From assembly GCA_041688015.1 (NCBI GenBank), contig JBDNIY010000012.1, positions 324,299-388,298 on the forward strand: 64,000 bases of DNA. Reading direction: 5' to 3'. The stretch is from Parvibaculum sp041688015 (GTDB taxonomy: Bacteria; Pseudomonadota; Alphaproteobacteria; Parvibaculales; Parvibaculaceae). The first letter of the stretch is position 1. Every line of letters begins with the position of its first letter. Below the pieces are notes generated by a model. It saw only the letters and a program-made list of their open reading frames with translations, searched no databases and was not told the origin of the DNA. The position numbers and the translations under genes were made by a program. Below, piece by piece: positions 8,533 through 18,950 of the stretch.

Positions 8533-11121
8533 ATGAACAAACGGCAATCTCGTTACCAGTTTCCCCAACTGTCTCGTACATTTACGGTCAAGTTCTTGTC
8601 CGTCTGTCTTGTCCTGACTATTGTGCAAGGGGCGCTCGAATACAAAAATATCCATCGTTTGCTATTTGAACAGCTTGACCAACGTGCCGAAACTGTCGCG
8701 AGCAACTTTATGTTGCTCAACAAAATCGGCCATCGTTTTTCCTTGAACCAAGCCAAGCAATTGGCCGAATGGAACGTCCACAATCTCGATGACGTCGAGA
8801 ACATTATTCTCGTTGATCCTCAGTTCAACGTTCTCGCCCACGCCGCACGAAGCGACGAGGTGAACCACGCCAAAGCCCCGTCCATCATCAGTGATCCAGC
8901 TATCCGCAAGGCGCTTGCACAAAGTTTTGATGACCAGCAGTCCCACGATGTCAATTTCACGACCGACAAAGTACCGCTTCACGCGCTGATTGTTCCCATG
9001 CCTTCGCTGGGCATCAGCATGATCATGACAATCAATCTCGTTGCTGTGCGCAAGGACATCACCGTCACCGTTCTTGGCTCCTTGATACGTCGGGTGGGCA
9101 TCATGCTAACGCTACTCATCGTTACTTTCATGATGATCCGCCGTTCCATTCTGACCCCGTTATCGCTGCTCGCCCGAGCGGTCAAATCCAGTCGTGCAAA
9201 CGGACGGTATGTGCCGCCCTCGGGCATGCCACGCAACGAGATCGGGACACTAGCAGACGTCATCGGTGACGTCTTTCAAGAACTCAAGCAATCGCTGGAA
9301 GAAAACGAACGCCTTGCTCAGGTCGCCAATGGCACCCATGCCGGCGTTCTCATCGCTGACGCGTCGGGTCGGATTATCTGGGCCAATGCTGGTTTTACAC
9401 AACAAACCGGCTTCACGCGCAGCGATATTGAAGGACGAACACCTACCGACATAGCCAACAACGGTCATATCATCGGGGCGGTTGACGTATTAAGTAAAGC
9501 GCTACGCTTTGGGCTGGGCTGCAATATTGAAACGCTCAACCACACGCGAAATGGCGAGCCTTACTGGGCCGCCATCGAAGTGCGCCCGATCCGTACAGAA
9601 CGCGACCTGATCAAGAACTTCATTATTGTCGAAACCGACATCACACCCTTCAAGAATGCAGAAAAGGCGTTGCAGGCCAGTCAGTCACAAATTGAAGAAC
9701 GCGTCGCCGAGCTACAGGAAACACATAAGGTTCTGCAGGCCGAACGGAGCAAACTCGATCAGACCGCAATGGAGCTTGCGGCGGCAAAGGAAACAGCCGA
9801 ACGAGCAAATCGCGCTAAATCCGATTTTCTGGCAACCATGAGCCATGAAATTCGCACACCCATGAACGGTGTCATCGGGCTTGCGGACGTCTTGTTGCAA
9901 AGTAAAATGACGCCGCGGCAACACGAACAAACGTTGCTGATCAAGGAATCAGGCGAGAGCCTTCTCATCATCATTAACGGAATTCTGGACCATTCCAAGC
10001 TCGAAGCCGGTCATCTAGAGTTAAATTCAAGCGCCCATGCGCCACGCGACATCGCAAACGCAGTTCTGGATTTAATGCAAACGCCAGCAACTCAAAAAGG
10101 GCTGTCCCTAACATCTAACATCGCCGAAGAGGTTCCAAACATTTTTCTTTGCGACGGAAAACGCCTCCGCCAGATTTTGTTGAATCTCGTTGGCAATGCG
10201 ATCAAATTTACCAGCACCGGTTCAGTGGAATTACGCATCTTCCTCAATGCCTCAGACGATACGACAAAATCACGCATCGTCTTTGCCGTGCGCGACACAG
10301 GGATCGGCATCTCTAACGCCACCTTGTCCAAACTTTTTAATCGCTACGCACAAGCTGACGCATCAACAACGACGACACATGGCGGCACCGGGCTCGGTCT
10401 TGCCATCAGCCGTGAATTGGCGACGCTGATGAACGGTACCATTGATGTCGTGAGTGCGCCCGGCATTGGCACGACCTTCAGCCTCCTCTTGCCACTCGAC
10501 CCGGTCGAGGCGACTTCAAATTCAACACAACAATCTATGCCGCGACCCGCGACCGTGGAACGGCCCAAGGACCAGGTCCAACAGAAATCTATTGAGGCAA
10601 CAACAAATGTCACCAGCGAAAAGCTGCGTATTTTGCTGGCTGAAGATCAACCAGTAAACCAAAAACTGATGCGCGCTATCATGGAACAATTGGGGCATGA
10701 ACTGACCATTGCCAACAACGGCGTTGAAGCCGTGAAGGCCATGCGCCAAGCGGCCTTCGATTTGATCTTGATGGATATCCAGATGCCCGAACTCGATGGC
10801 ATCCTGACCACGAAAGTCATTCGCAGCGCCGACGCTAGTTGGCGTCACATTCCCATTATAGCGCTTACTGCTCACGCTATGGAAAGCCACCGCCAGACCT
10901 ACATGTCGGCGGGCATGGATGGCTTTGTCTCAAAGCCTTTCCGCATGGATGTGTTGATCGGTGAAATATCTCGCGTGCTAAACGAAGCCTCACAAAATAA
11001 TACAGATCAGTCTGTAATCGCTGTCAACGATACATCAACCACCCCACCGCCTGCCAAAACAGAAGCGAAGAATGCGGCTATGGCCGACGTGCTGGACGAT
11101 CTGGAAAACCTGATCGCTTGA
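8533..11121 (+). CDS. Membrane hybrid sensor histidine kinase (sensor-HAMP-PAS-HisKA-HATPase-REC)
   Basis: A signalling kinase of 862 residues. It has a transmembrane helix at about 18-35, a periplasmic sensor segment, a second helix near 190-207, HAMP, a PAS domain (about 270-395, ANGTHAGVLIADASGRIIWAN) and a coiled coil. The HisKA box SHEIRTPMNG follows with phospho-acceptor H438, then HATPase (N box RQILLNLVGNAIKF, G box GGTGLGLAIS) and a receiver domain with D748 (LILMDIQMPELDG). It has no Hpt domain of its own. The start at 8533 follows GGAGGG with good spacing. The convergent Hpt gene at 11169-11585 is its likely relay partner, which is inference from position. The stimulus is unknown. 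Confidence 0.9.
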   Translation: MNKRQSRYQFPQLSRTFTVKFLSVCLVLTIVQGALEYKNIHRLLFEQLDQRAETVASNFMLLNKIGHRFSLNQAKQLAEWNVHNLDDVENIILVDPQFNVLAHAARSDEVNHAKAPSIISDPAIRKALAQSFDDQQSHDVNFTTDKVPLHALIVPMPSLGISMIMTINLVAVRKDITVTVLGSLIRRVGIMLTLLIVTFMMIRRSILTPLSLLARAVKSSRANGRYVPPSGMPRNEIGTLADVIGDVFQELKQSLEENERLAQVANGTHAGVLIADASGRIIWANAGFTQQTGFTRSDIEGRTPTDIANNGHIIGAVDVLSKALRFGLGCNIETLNHTRNGEPYWAAIEVRPIRTERDLIKNFIIVETDITPFKNAEKALQASQSQIEERVAELQETHKVLQAERSKLDQTAMELAAAKETAERANRAKSDFLATMSHEIRTPMNGVIGLADVLLQSKMTPRQHEQTLLIKESGESLLIIINGILDHSKLEAGHLELNSSAHAPRDIANAVLDLMQTPATQKGLSLTSNIAEEVPNIFLCDGKRLRQILLNLVGNAIKFTSTGSVELRIFLNASDDTTKSRIVFAVRDTGIGISNATLSKLFNRYAQADASTTTTHGGTGLGLAISRELATLMNGTIDVVSAPGIGTTFSLLLPLDPVEATSNSTQQSMPRPATVERPKDQVQQKSIEATTNVTSEKLRILLAEDQPVNQKLMRAIMEQLGHELTIANNGVEAVKAMRQAAFDLILMDIQMPELDGILTTKVIRSADASWRHIPIIALTAHAMESHRQTYMSAGMDGFVSKPFRMDVLIGEISRVLNEASQNNTDQSVIAVNDTSTTPPPAKTEAKNAAMADVLDDLENLIA

Positions 11122-11168
11122 TCATAAAAAAACAAATCGTATAGAGATTAATTAGTTGATTGGAAGTG

Positions 11169-11585
11169 TTAGTGCGTCAGCGCCGCGAGCTTAACGACGA
11201 TGCGCTCACCGGTTTCGCCGCCCGTACCAGAGATATCGTTCTCACTGACCATTTTCAGAATTTTGATATGAGCGTAAACAATATTAAGTTCATCAGCCGT
11301 CTTGCGTTCTGCGCTTCGAATATAGTCACAAAGAGAGGCACCGATCGACGTCACAAGATCATAACCGAACGAACCACCTTGCCCTTTGATATTGTGTGAG
11401 ATGGCTTGCACTTGACGGAGAACTTCGGCAGCGGCAACGCCTTGGTCAAGACTTGCCCAGATATCCACGAGCGTCTGGACGTCCTGCATAAGTTGATCGC
11501 GGTAGCTCGCCGACAGGGCAGCAACCGCCGCTTCTGCCTGAGCGATCATCGCCTCAAAATCTGTGGCTTTTTCTGCGCTACCCAT
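11169..11585 (-). CDS. Stand-alone Hpt phosphotransfer protein
   Basis: A small soluble helical protein of 138 residues with the Hpt signature SHNIKGQGGSFGY; H64 is the expected phospho-acceptor. Nothing else is recognisable. It starts at ATG 11585 and converges on the hybrid kinase, with only 47 bases between the two stop codons. Because that kinase ends in a receiver domain and lacks an Hpt module, this protein could carry phosphate from the receiver to a response regulator not encoded here. Family assignment is firm from the motif; the partnership is inferred. Confidence 0.82.
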   Translation of the reverse strand: MGSAEKATDFEAMIAQAEAAVAALSASYRDQLMQDVQTLVDIWASLDQGVAAAEVLRQVQAISHNIKGQGGSFGYDLVTSIGASLCDYIRSAERKTADELNIVYAHIKILKMVSENDISGTGGETGERIVVKLAALTH

Positions 11586-11680
11586 CGTCTACGTGGCCCA
11601 TGCCCAAGGTCAAATCCGATTGCCGGACCGCCTAAGACTACGCAATTGGCCTTAATGAATTCTGAATTCTCAACCTTGTC

Positions 11681-12727
11681 TCATTTCCGAACGAGGCCCA
11701 AAAATTGATCCACCTCATCGCGCGTTGTCGCAAATGACAAGACAAGCCGGATAGTCTGAAGTTTATAGCCGCCCGCCGCATCATCCGGATTGGGCCAGGG
11801 ATGAAATACCGCCCCTGATTTCATCAAGCGTTTGAACAACTCAATGGGAAGCCGAGCAAAGACTTCATTTGCCTCAGTCTGACTGGCAAGCTCAATGCCG
11901 TTGACGGCCGCAAGACCGCTCGTCAGAAGCTTGGCCATGGCATTTGCGTGCGTCGCATTGCGCAACCACAAGTCATTTTCGAGATAAGCTTGCAGTTGCA
12001 CCGACAAGAAGCGCATCTTTGAAAACAAGTGCCCTGCCCGCTTGCGCCGAAAGGCAAAGTCGCCCACCTGCGCCGGATCAAAAAAGACGACCGCCTCGGC
12101 AGCCATCGCACCATTTTTAGTGGCCCCAAAAGACAGCACGTCCACCCCAACTTTCCACGTCATTTCGGCGGGCGAACATCCAAGTGCAACCAGCGCATTG
12201 GCAAACCGCGCGCCGTCCATATGAACAGTCAGGTCAAACTGACGCGCGATCGCGCTCAATCGGCGCAGATCATCAAGCGTGTAAACCCCACCCGCTTCAT
12301 TGGACTGAGTGATGCTCAAGCAGGCCGGTTGCACCTGATGAACATCGTCGCGGCGGAAGGTCATAAGCTTTGCCGACAACAGGGCGGGGTCAATCTTTCC
12401 ATTCTCACCGCCAATACCGATGAGCTTGGCGCCGCCTGAAAACATCTCCGGCGCGCCGCATTCGTCGACATTCACATGCGCAATGTCATGGCAAAGAATG
12501 GCACCATAGGGCGGGGTGAACGTCGCAAGTGCCAGTGAATTGGCGGCCGTGCCGGTTGCAACGGGAAAGACCACAACGTCGCGTTCAAACACCTCACCAA
12601 AACGTTGCCTGAGCCCGCTCGTTGTCTCGTCAGCGCCATAGGAGGCCACAGCCTCGCCATTGACATCGGCCAGAGCTTGCAAAATCTCCGGCGCAACGCC
12701 GAACGCATTGTCACTTGTAAAATTCAT
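11681..12727 (-). CDS. Low-specificity L-threonine aldolase
   Basis: PLP enzyme that splits L-threonine or L-allo-threonine into glycine and acetaldehyde. The 348-residue product starts MNFTSDNAFGVAPEIL and keeps VATGTAANSLAL, the substrate/PLP segment HMDGARFANAL and the PLP lysine in SFGATKNGA (K204). The frame stays open upstream to 12871, but that stretch overlaps the neighbouring VOC gene and has no homology to the family. The start at 12727 has GGAAGA upstream. It lies 41 bases after the VOC gene on the same strand, so the two may be co-transcribed. Confidence 0.92.
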   Translation of the reverse strand: MNFTSDNAFGVAPEILQALADVNGEAVASYGADETTSGLRQRFGEVFERDVVVFPVATGTAANSLALATFTPPYGAILCHDIAHVNVDECGAPEMFSGGAKLIGIGGENGKIDPALLSAKLMTFRRDDVHQVQPACLSITQSNEAGGVYTLDDLRRLSAIARQFDLTVHMDGARFANALVALGCSPAEMTWKVGVDVLSFGATKNGAMAAEAVVFFDPAQVGDFAFRRKRAGHLFSKMRFLSVQLQAYLENDLWLRNATHANAMAKLLTSGLAAVNGIELASQTEANEVFARLPIELFKRLMKSGAVFHPWPNPDDAAGGYKLQTIRLVLSFATTRDEVDQFLGLVRK

Positions 12728-12768
12728 GTTGAGGTCTTCCGAAACGCACACAAATAGAAACTGGAACT

Positions 12769-13632
12769 CTAGATCGCCACGACACGTTCGGGGTGTCCAG
12801 ACCATGTCCAAGCCATGCTGGGGCGCGACAATCCTAGCATCATACCGCCTAGCGCACGCGGGTGGAGCCAAAGTTGATCGGCTGGCAGGTCGGCTTTGCG
12901 CTCAGCAGGTCGATCCACAGTATAGCCCGCCCCCAGCGCACTCGCGCGTTCTTCGATCAAGCGAATGTCGGAGGTCTCGGCAAAAGCCATATAGAGGCTT
13001 TGCCCGAAGCGCAAAAAATACCGCGCCATAGTCGTGCCGTCACGCGTCGGGGTAATGACTTCCAGCCGGTCCAGCCGGTCTTTCTCAAACAACGTCAAGG
13101 TGCCGCGGTAGCCAAACACTTCCGACGTGATCTCCGTGTAGTTGCCTGCGTCCAGACCCAACAACTCATTCATCTGTCGCGTGATACCCGCCGTATCATC
13201 CGAAAGGATCGTCGCCTCATAGAGAAAGTCAATCAGACCGACGCGCGGGCGCTCAACAGCCTCGCTGAGCACAAGCCGAAGCCCCGCAATGCCGGTATCT
13301 GCCTCGCTGAGATGAAGCTGACCAGCGGCCCCCAATGGGGCTATGCCTTTGGCTTTTAGGCGCGCGGTAAGCGCAGGCAGATCATGGCTTGAGGCGCCCG
13401 CCGCGAATAGATGCGCGCCACGCTTTGCGACAGCGTCCCCGACAATACCCGCGCCATCAGGCTCGAGAAACTCCACAACGCCCGTGCCGATCCGCAACCG
13501 CCGACGCTTTGCGCCCAGCCCGGCGACGTCATCATGGCCGTCAGGTTCACCTTCCAGAATATCAATCCAGCCCTGCATGGCCGCCGTAGCATCAGGAACA
13601 GCTAGTTGGATCCGATCAATTTTGCTCAGCAT
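12769..13632 (-). CDS. VOC/glyoxalase-fold protein
   Basis: Protein of 287 residues with two repeats of the vicinal-oxygen-chelate fold. The first begins DRIQLAVPDATAAMQGWIDILEG, with GTGVVEFLEPDGAG further on. The second begins near VGLIDFLYEATILSDDTAGI and runs through LTLFEKDRLDRLEVITP. Such proteins include dioxygenases, glyoxalases and resistance proteins. I cannot name a substrate, and the metal ligands are not obvious by eye. It is upstream of the threonine aldolase gene and divergent from gltB. Confidence 0.7.
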   Translation of the reverse strand: MLSKIDRIQLAVPDATAAMQGWIDILEGEPDGHDDVAGLGAKRRRLRIGTGVVEFLEPDGAGIVGDAVAKRGAHLFAAGASSHDLPALTARLKAKGIAPLGAAGQLHLSEADTGIAGLRLVLSEAVERPRVGLIDFLYEATILSDDTAGITRQMNELLGLDAGNYTEITSEVFGYRGTLTLFEKDRLDRLEVITPTRDGTTMARYFLRFGQSLYMAFAETSDIRLIEERASALGAGYTVDRPAERKADLPADQLWLHPRALGGMMLGLSRPSMAWTWSGHPERVVAI

Positions 13633-14182
13633 GGTGCCGCGGTCCCTTCGGTTTTTCTATCTTTTGGGTAGGCCGACCCAAATCTTTGGCCTGTGAGACC
13701 TTGTCAGAGGCCTAAACGGTCCTCAAGAGCCATGCTGCGCTGTATTTTATTCTCCAATAAATCGGCAAGATTGAAAATGATATCTTTTAGGTCAGCAACC
13801 CTGTCTTATTTACTTGATTCAGAGCCTTCAATCCGGCATATTCCACGCGACCGGAAAGGTTCTGCCTGCTCGGTCGAATGAGACGCGTTATAGTGGCCGC
13901 TCATTTCGCAGAAACGGGGGCTCGCGCCACCGTCTTAAATTTTTTGACAAGCTGCGAAACTGGCGCCGCGTCAGGCCGGAAGACCGGTATAGCGGTGCAT
14001 GACAGGGCAAAACCTGTCTTGCAAATAATTATGTGATAGGCGTGCAATCCGTTTGTAATCCGCGTCCCAGGGTTCTGAAGACAGCCATGTCCAAAGACCA
14101 CCGGGGACTGGGCCACGAGCGGAAACGGGAGCGATCCGCCTCAACCAGACGTAGCTGGAGCGGAATTTTGACAGAGGACGAG
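13633..14182. promoter_or_regulatory. Long intergenic region upstream of gltBD
   Basis: About 550 bases separate the VOC gene from gltB. It contains a short dyad GACAGG-gcaaaa-CCTGTC at 14001-14018, a TTGACA box at 13944-13949 without a good -10 at the usual distance, and AT-rich DNA at 13740-13820. A 30-codon frame without a proper start (minus strand, about 13704-13793) is the only coding-like trace. The gltBD promoter is expected here, but I cannot place it. Confidence 0.4.
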
Positions 14183-17100
14183 ATGCGTATGACAGAGAAG
14201 CTGACAGGAGCGCGCCAAACGCTGTTCAATGTGGAGAGCCGCAAAGGCGCTCGCACGGGGAACGCGCAAACCGCCGCAACGTCGCTTCCTGCGGGTCTGC
14301 CGGGCGCGCAGGGACTATACGACCCCCGTAACGAGCACGATGCCTGCGGCATCGGCTTTGTTGCGAATATCCACAATCGAAAATCGCATAAAATCATCGA
14401 GAATGGTCTCCAAATTCTCAAAAATCTGGAGCATCGCGGGGCTGTGGGCGCTGACCCCAAGGCGGGCGACGGCGCGGGCATTCTCATTCAGATGCCTGAC
14501 GCTTTTTTCCGCGCAGAGGCGACCCGCCTTGGCTTTGAGTTGCCCGTCGAAGGTAAGTACGGCGTCGGTCAGTTCTTCTTGCCGCGCGATGACAGCGACC
14601 GCGCCAAAGTGGCTGCCCTTGTCGAAAAGCTCGTCGCCGAAGAGGGTCAAATTTTTCTCGGCTGGCGCGATGTGCCAGTCGACAACTCGGATTTGGGCCA
14701 ATCGGTAAGGCCGACAGAACCCTTCCATTGTCAGGCCTTCGTGGCGCAAGGTCCTTCGATCACCGATCAAGATCATTTTGAGCGCAAGCTCTTCGTCATT
14801 CGCAAGCGCGTCTTCAATACGCTTTATGCCGAAAAGGCCGTCATCCCGCGCGGGCTATACATTTCGTCCTTCTCCACACGCACCGTCGTTTACAAGGGCA
14901 TGCTGCTGGCCGCTCAGGTTGGATCCTATTATACCGACCTGAAGGACCCACGCATGGTGACGGCGCTCGCCATGGTGCATCAGCGTTTCTCGACCAACAC
15001 GTTTCCCACATGGAGCCTTGCCCACCCCTTCCGCATGATCAGCCATAACGGCGAAATCAACACGGTGCGCGGCAACACCAACTGGATTCAGGCGCGCTAC
15101 GCCGCCATGCAATCCGACATTCTGGGCGATGATCTAAAGAAGCTCTGGCCGGTTGCCGTTGACGGCCAGTCGGACACAGCCTGCTTTGATAATGCGCTCG
15201 AACTGCTCGTCATGGGCGGCTATTCGCTCGCCCATGCCATGATGATGCTGATCCCCGAAGCTTGGGCGGGCAACCCACTGATGGATGAGGATCGCCGCGC
15301 TTTCTATGAATATCACGCCTCTCTCATGGAGCCATGGGACGGCCCGGCCGCCATTGCTTTCACCGACGGTCGCCAGATCGGCGCGACGCTCGACCGCAAT
15401 GGCCTGCGCCCCGCGCGCTATTATGTGACGGATGACGGCGACGTCATCATGGCGTCAGAAATGGGCGTACTGCCGATCCCAGAAGAAAAAATTATCGAAA
15501 AATGGCGTCTCCAGCCCGGTAAGATGCTGCTCATCGACCTTGAAGAAGGCCGCATCATTTCCGATGACGAAGTGAAGACGAAACTCGCCAAGCAGCATCC
15601 TTATCAAGCCTGGCTTGACCGCACGCAGGTCGTTCTGGAAGACATGCCGTCATCCACAAAGGCAGCAACACCAAAGCCCGCCGGCAGCCCCTCGCTACTC
15701 GACCTGCAGCAAGCATTTGGCTACAGTCAGGAAGACCTAAAATTCCTTATGGTGCCAATGGCGCTCGAAGGCCAGGAAGCAACCGGCTCCATGGGCACCG
15801 ATACGCCCATTTCTGCGCTCTCGAACAAGGCAAAGACGCTCTACACCTATTTCAAGCAAAACTTCGCACAGGTCACAAACCCGCCAATCGATCCGATCCG
15901 CGAAGAACTCGTCATGTCACTCGTCTCCTTCATCGGGCCGCGCCCCAACCTGCTTGATCTCAAGGGCATGTCGGCGGTGAAGCGTCTGGAAGTGCGCCAG
16001 CCCATCCTGACCAATGAGGATCTCGAAAAAATCCGCATGATTGGCGGCGTCGTAACCAATCACTTCCGTGCAGAAACACTCGACATCACCTATTTGGCAA
16101 CGCGTGGCGCGGAAGCCATGGAAGACATGCTGACGCGTCTTTGTGCGCGCGCCGAAGAGACCGTTCGTTCAGGCACCAACATCATCATCCTGTCTGACCG
16201 CATGGTGACGGCCGAGCGCATGGCTATCCCGGCATTGCTGGCAACCTCTGCCGTCCATCACCATTTGATCCGTACGGGCCTGCGCACCTTGGTCGGCCTT
16301 GTCGTTGAAACCGGCGAAGCGCGCGAAGTGCACCACTTTGCCTGCCTTGCGGGCTATGGCGCGGAGGCGATCAACCCCTATCTCGCCTTTGACACGCTGG
16401 AAGCCGTCTTGCCCTCGCTGGACGATGATCTGACAGCCTATGACGCCAACAAGCGCTATATCAAAGCCATCGATAAGGGCCTTCTCAAGGTCATGTCCAA
16501 GATGGGCATCTCGACCTACCAGTCCTATTGCGGCGCACAGATTTTCGATGCTGTAGGCCTCAACTCTGCCTTCATAAAAAAATACTTCACCGGCACGGCG
16601 ACGCAGATCGAAGGCATCGGCTGCGCGGAAGTGGCGGAAGAAACCTTCCGTCGCCATCACCTTGCCTTCTCTGACGCCCCCGTTCTGAAGAACGCGCTGG
16701 ATGTCGGTGGCGAATATGCCTACCGCATTCGTGGCGAAGAACACGCTTGGACAGCAGACTCCGTGCGCGACCTGCAACATGCGGTGCGCGGTAATAGCCA
16801 AGACAAATATCGCGAGTTTGCCAAAAGCATCAACGAACAGACCGAACGATTCCTGACGATACGCGGCCTCTTTGAAATCAAGACCGCCGCGCAGGATGGT
16901 CGTAAGCCTGTGCCGCTCGATGAAGTGGAAACGGCTGCCGACATCGTCAAGCGGTTTGCAACGGGTGCCATGTCCTACGGCTCGATCAGCCGGGAAGCTC
17001 ACACCAACCTTGCCATTGCCATGAACCGCATCGGCGGACGCTCCAACACCGGCGAAGGTGGCGAAGAAGTTGATCGCTTTACACCGTTGCCTAACGGCGA

Positions 17101-18946
17101 CAGCATGCGCTCCTCGATCAAGCAGGTTGCGTCGGGTCGCTTTGGCGTAACGACAGAATATCTTGTCAACGCCGACATGCTCCAAATCAAGATGGCGCAG
17201 GGAGCAAAGCCCGGCGAAGGTGGGCAATTGCCCGGCCATAAGGTGGACGCAATCATCGCCAAGGTGCGCCATTCGACACCGGGCGTCGCCCTCATCTCGC
17301 CGCCCCCGCATCACGACATCTATTCAATCGAAGACCTCGCTCAGCTGATCTTCGATCTCAAAAACACCAACCCCGAAGCTTTGGTGTCGGTGAAGCTTGT
17401 TTCCGAGGTTGGCGTCGGTACGGTCGCGGCCGGTGTCTCCAAGGCGCGCGCTGACCATGTGACGATTTCAGGTTTTGAAGGCGGCACGGGTGCCTCGCCG
17501 CTCACATCGATCAAACATGCCGGCAGTCCATGGGAAATCGGTCTTGCCGAAACCCATCAGACGCTCGTCATGAACCGTCTGCGTGGCCGCATCACGGTGC
17601 AGGTCGATGGCGGGTTACGCACCGGCCGCGACGTCGTCATTGGCGCCCTACTCGGCGCAGACGAATTCGGCTTTGCTACCGCACCTCTCATCGCGGCGGG
17701 CTGCATCATGATGCGCAAGTGCCATCTCAACACCTGCCCTGTAGGCGTTGCGACGCAGGACCCCGAACTCCGCAAGCGCTTCGTCGGTCAGCCCGAACAT
17801 GTCATCAACTATTTTTTCTTCGTCGCCGAAGAGGTCCGCGAATTGATGGCTGAACTGGGCTACCGCACGGTCAATGAAATGATTGGCCAGGCCCAGATGC
17901 TCGACAAGCGCAAGATCGTCGACCACTGGAAGGCGCACGGGTTGGATTTCACCCGCATGTTCCACAAAGTCGAAATGCCTGCCGACGTGGCCATCCACAA
18001 GACAGAAGATCAGGACCACAACATCGAGCATGTGCTCGACCGCAAGCTAATCGAACTGTCCAAGGACGCCATTGCCAACAAGAAGCCCGTAAAGATCGAG
18101 ATGACGGTCGGCAACACCGATCGCACGATTGGTGCCATGTTGTCTGGGACAATTGCGAGGGCCTATGGTCATGCGGGCCTGCCCGAAGACACGATCCATG
18201 TAAAGCTCAACGGCACGTCCGGCCAGAGTTTCGGTGCATGGGCCGCCCATGGCGTCACACTCGAACTGGAAGGCCAAGCCAACGATTATGTCGGCAAGGG
18301 CCTGTCGGGCGGTCGTCTCATTATCTATCCGCCGAAAAATACAAAGATCGTACCCGAACATTCGATCATCGTTGGCAACACGGTTCTTTACGGTGCCATC
18401 AGCGGTGAGTGCTATTTCCGTGGCGTGGCTGGCGAACGCTTTGCCGTGCGCAACTCCGGTGCCATCGCCGTTGTCGAGGGCGCGGGTGACCATGGCTGCG
18501 AATATATGACCGGCGGAATTGTCGTCGTGCTTGGCCAGACAGGCCGCAACTTTGCGGCGGGCATGTCAGGCGGTATCGCCTATGTGCTCGACGAAGATGG
18601 CAAGTTCGAGCAACGCTGTAACATGGCCATGGTTGATCTTGAGCCGGTGGAAGCCGAGCTTGAGCTGATGGAAAAATTGCATCAGCAGCGCAACGATCTG
18701 ACAAGCCACGGCCGCGTCGATGTCATGTCCGACATGACGCGCTTTGATGCCGAGCGTCTGCGTCAGCTCATCGAAAACCACGCCCGTTACACCAATTCCG
18801 GACGGGCCAAAGAAATATTGGCTGAATGGGACACGATGCTGCCTAAATTCCGCAAGGTGATGCCGGTCGAATACCGCCGCGCGTTGAAGGAAATGGCCAA
18901 GGCGCAAGAGAGCGCTCCCCAGGCAACCGCAGCGGCAGGAGAATAA
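14183..18946 (+). CDS. gltB: Glutamate synthase (NADPH), large subunit
   Basis: Large subunit of GOGAT, making two glutamates from glutamine and 2-oxoglutarate; it is central to nitrogen assimilation. The 1587-residue protein has a short propeptide, then the amidotransferase domain starting at catalytic C55 (EHDACGIGFVANIH), a central domain, the FMN-binding synthase domain (FEGGTGASPLTSIKHAGSPW) and the 3Fe-4S cysteines in CIMMRKCHLNTCPVGVATQD. The C-terminal GXGXG beta-helix domain has GQSFGAWAAHGVTLELEGQA. I chose ATG 14183 behind AGAGG; ATG 14189 is equally possible, and the frame to 14033 is too long. It is followed 4 bases later by gltD. Confidence 0.97.
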   Translation: MRMTEKLTGARQTLFNVESRKGARTGNAQTAATSLPAGLPGAQGLYDPRNEHDACGIGFVANIHNRKSHKIIENGLQILKNLEHRGAVGADPKAGDGAGILIQMPDAFFRAEATRLGFELPVEGKYGVGQFFLPRDDSDRAKVAALVEKLVAEEGQIFLGWRDVPVDNSDLGQSVRPTEPFHCQAFVAQGPSITDQDHFERKLFVIRKRVFNTLYAEKAVIPRGLYISSFSTRTVVYKGMLLAAQVGSYYTDLKDPRMVTALAMVHQRFSTNTFPTWSLAHPFRMISHNGEINTVRGNTNWIQARYAAMQSDILGDDLKKLWPVAVDGQSDTACFDNALELLVMGGYSLAHAMMMLIPEAWAGNPLMDEDRRAFYEYHASLMEPWDGPAAIAFTDGRQIGATLDRNGLRPARYYVTDDGDVIMASEMGVLPIPEEKIIEKWRLQPGKMLLIDLEEGRIISDDEVKTKLAKQHPYQAWLDRTQVVLEDMPSSTKAATPKPAGSPSLLDLQQAFGYSQEDLKFLMVPMALEGQEATGSMGTDTPISALSNKAKTLYTYFKQNFAQVTNPPIDPIREELVMSLVSFIGPRPNLLDLKGMSAVKRLEVRQPILTNEDLEKIRMIGGVVTNHFRAETLDITYLATRGAEAMEDMLTRLCARAEETVRSGTNIIILSDRMVTAERMAIPALLATSAVHHHLIRTGLRTLVGLVVETGEAREVHHFACLAGYGAEAINPYLAFDTLEAVLPSLDDDLTAYDANKRYIKAIDKGLLKVMSKMGISTYQSYCGAQIFDAVGLNSAFIKKYFTGTATQIEGIGCAEVAEETFRRHHLAFSDAPVLKNALDVGGEYAYRIRGEEHAWTADSVRDLQHAVRGNSQDKYREFAKSINEQTERFLTIRGLFEIKTAAQDGRKPVPLDEVETAADIVKRFATGAMSYGSISREAHTNLAIAMNRIGGRSNTGEGGEEVDRFTPLPNGDSMRSSIKQVASGRFGVTTEYLVNADMLQIKMAQGAKPGEGGQLPGHKVDAIIAKVRHSTPGVALISPPPHHDIYSIEDLAQLIFDLKNTNPEALVSVKLVSEVGVGTVAAGVSKARADHVTISGFEGGTGASPLTSIKHAGSPWEIGLAETHQTLVMNRLRGRITVQVDGGLRTGRDVVIGALLGADEFGFATAPLIAAGCIMMRKCHLNTCPVGVATQDPELRKRFVGQPEHVINYFFFVAEEVRELMAELGYRTVNEMIGQAQMLDKRKIVDHWKAHGLDFTRMFHKVEMPADVAIHKTEDQDHNIEHVLDRKLIELSKDAIANKKPVKIEMTVGNTDRTIGAMLSGTIARAYGHAGLPEDTIHVKLNGTSGQSFGAWAAHGVTLELEGQANDYVGKGLSGGRLIIYPPKNTKIVPEHSIIVGNTVLYGAISGECYFRGVAGERFAVRNSGAIAVVEGAGDHGCEYMTGGIVVVLGQTGRNFAAGMSGGIAYVLDEDGKFEQRCNMAMVDLEPVEAELELMEKLHQQRNDLTSHGRVDVMSDMTRFDAERLRQLIENHARYTNSGRAKEILAEWDTMLPKFRKVMPVEYRRALKEMAKAQESAPQATAAAGE

Positions 18947-18950
18947 GAGA

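Noticed and set aside
13704..13793. Minus-strand 30-codon helix-like frame upstream of gltB
   Set aside because: An upstream in-frame stop leaves no usable start codon at its 5' end, so I treat it as chance or a remnant.
16169..17314. Long open frame of 381 codons on the minus strand
   Set aside because: It is exactly antisense to the well-conserved gltB and the product resembles no family; it is a by-product of GC-rich codon use.
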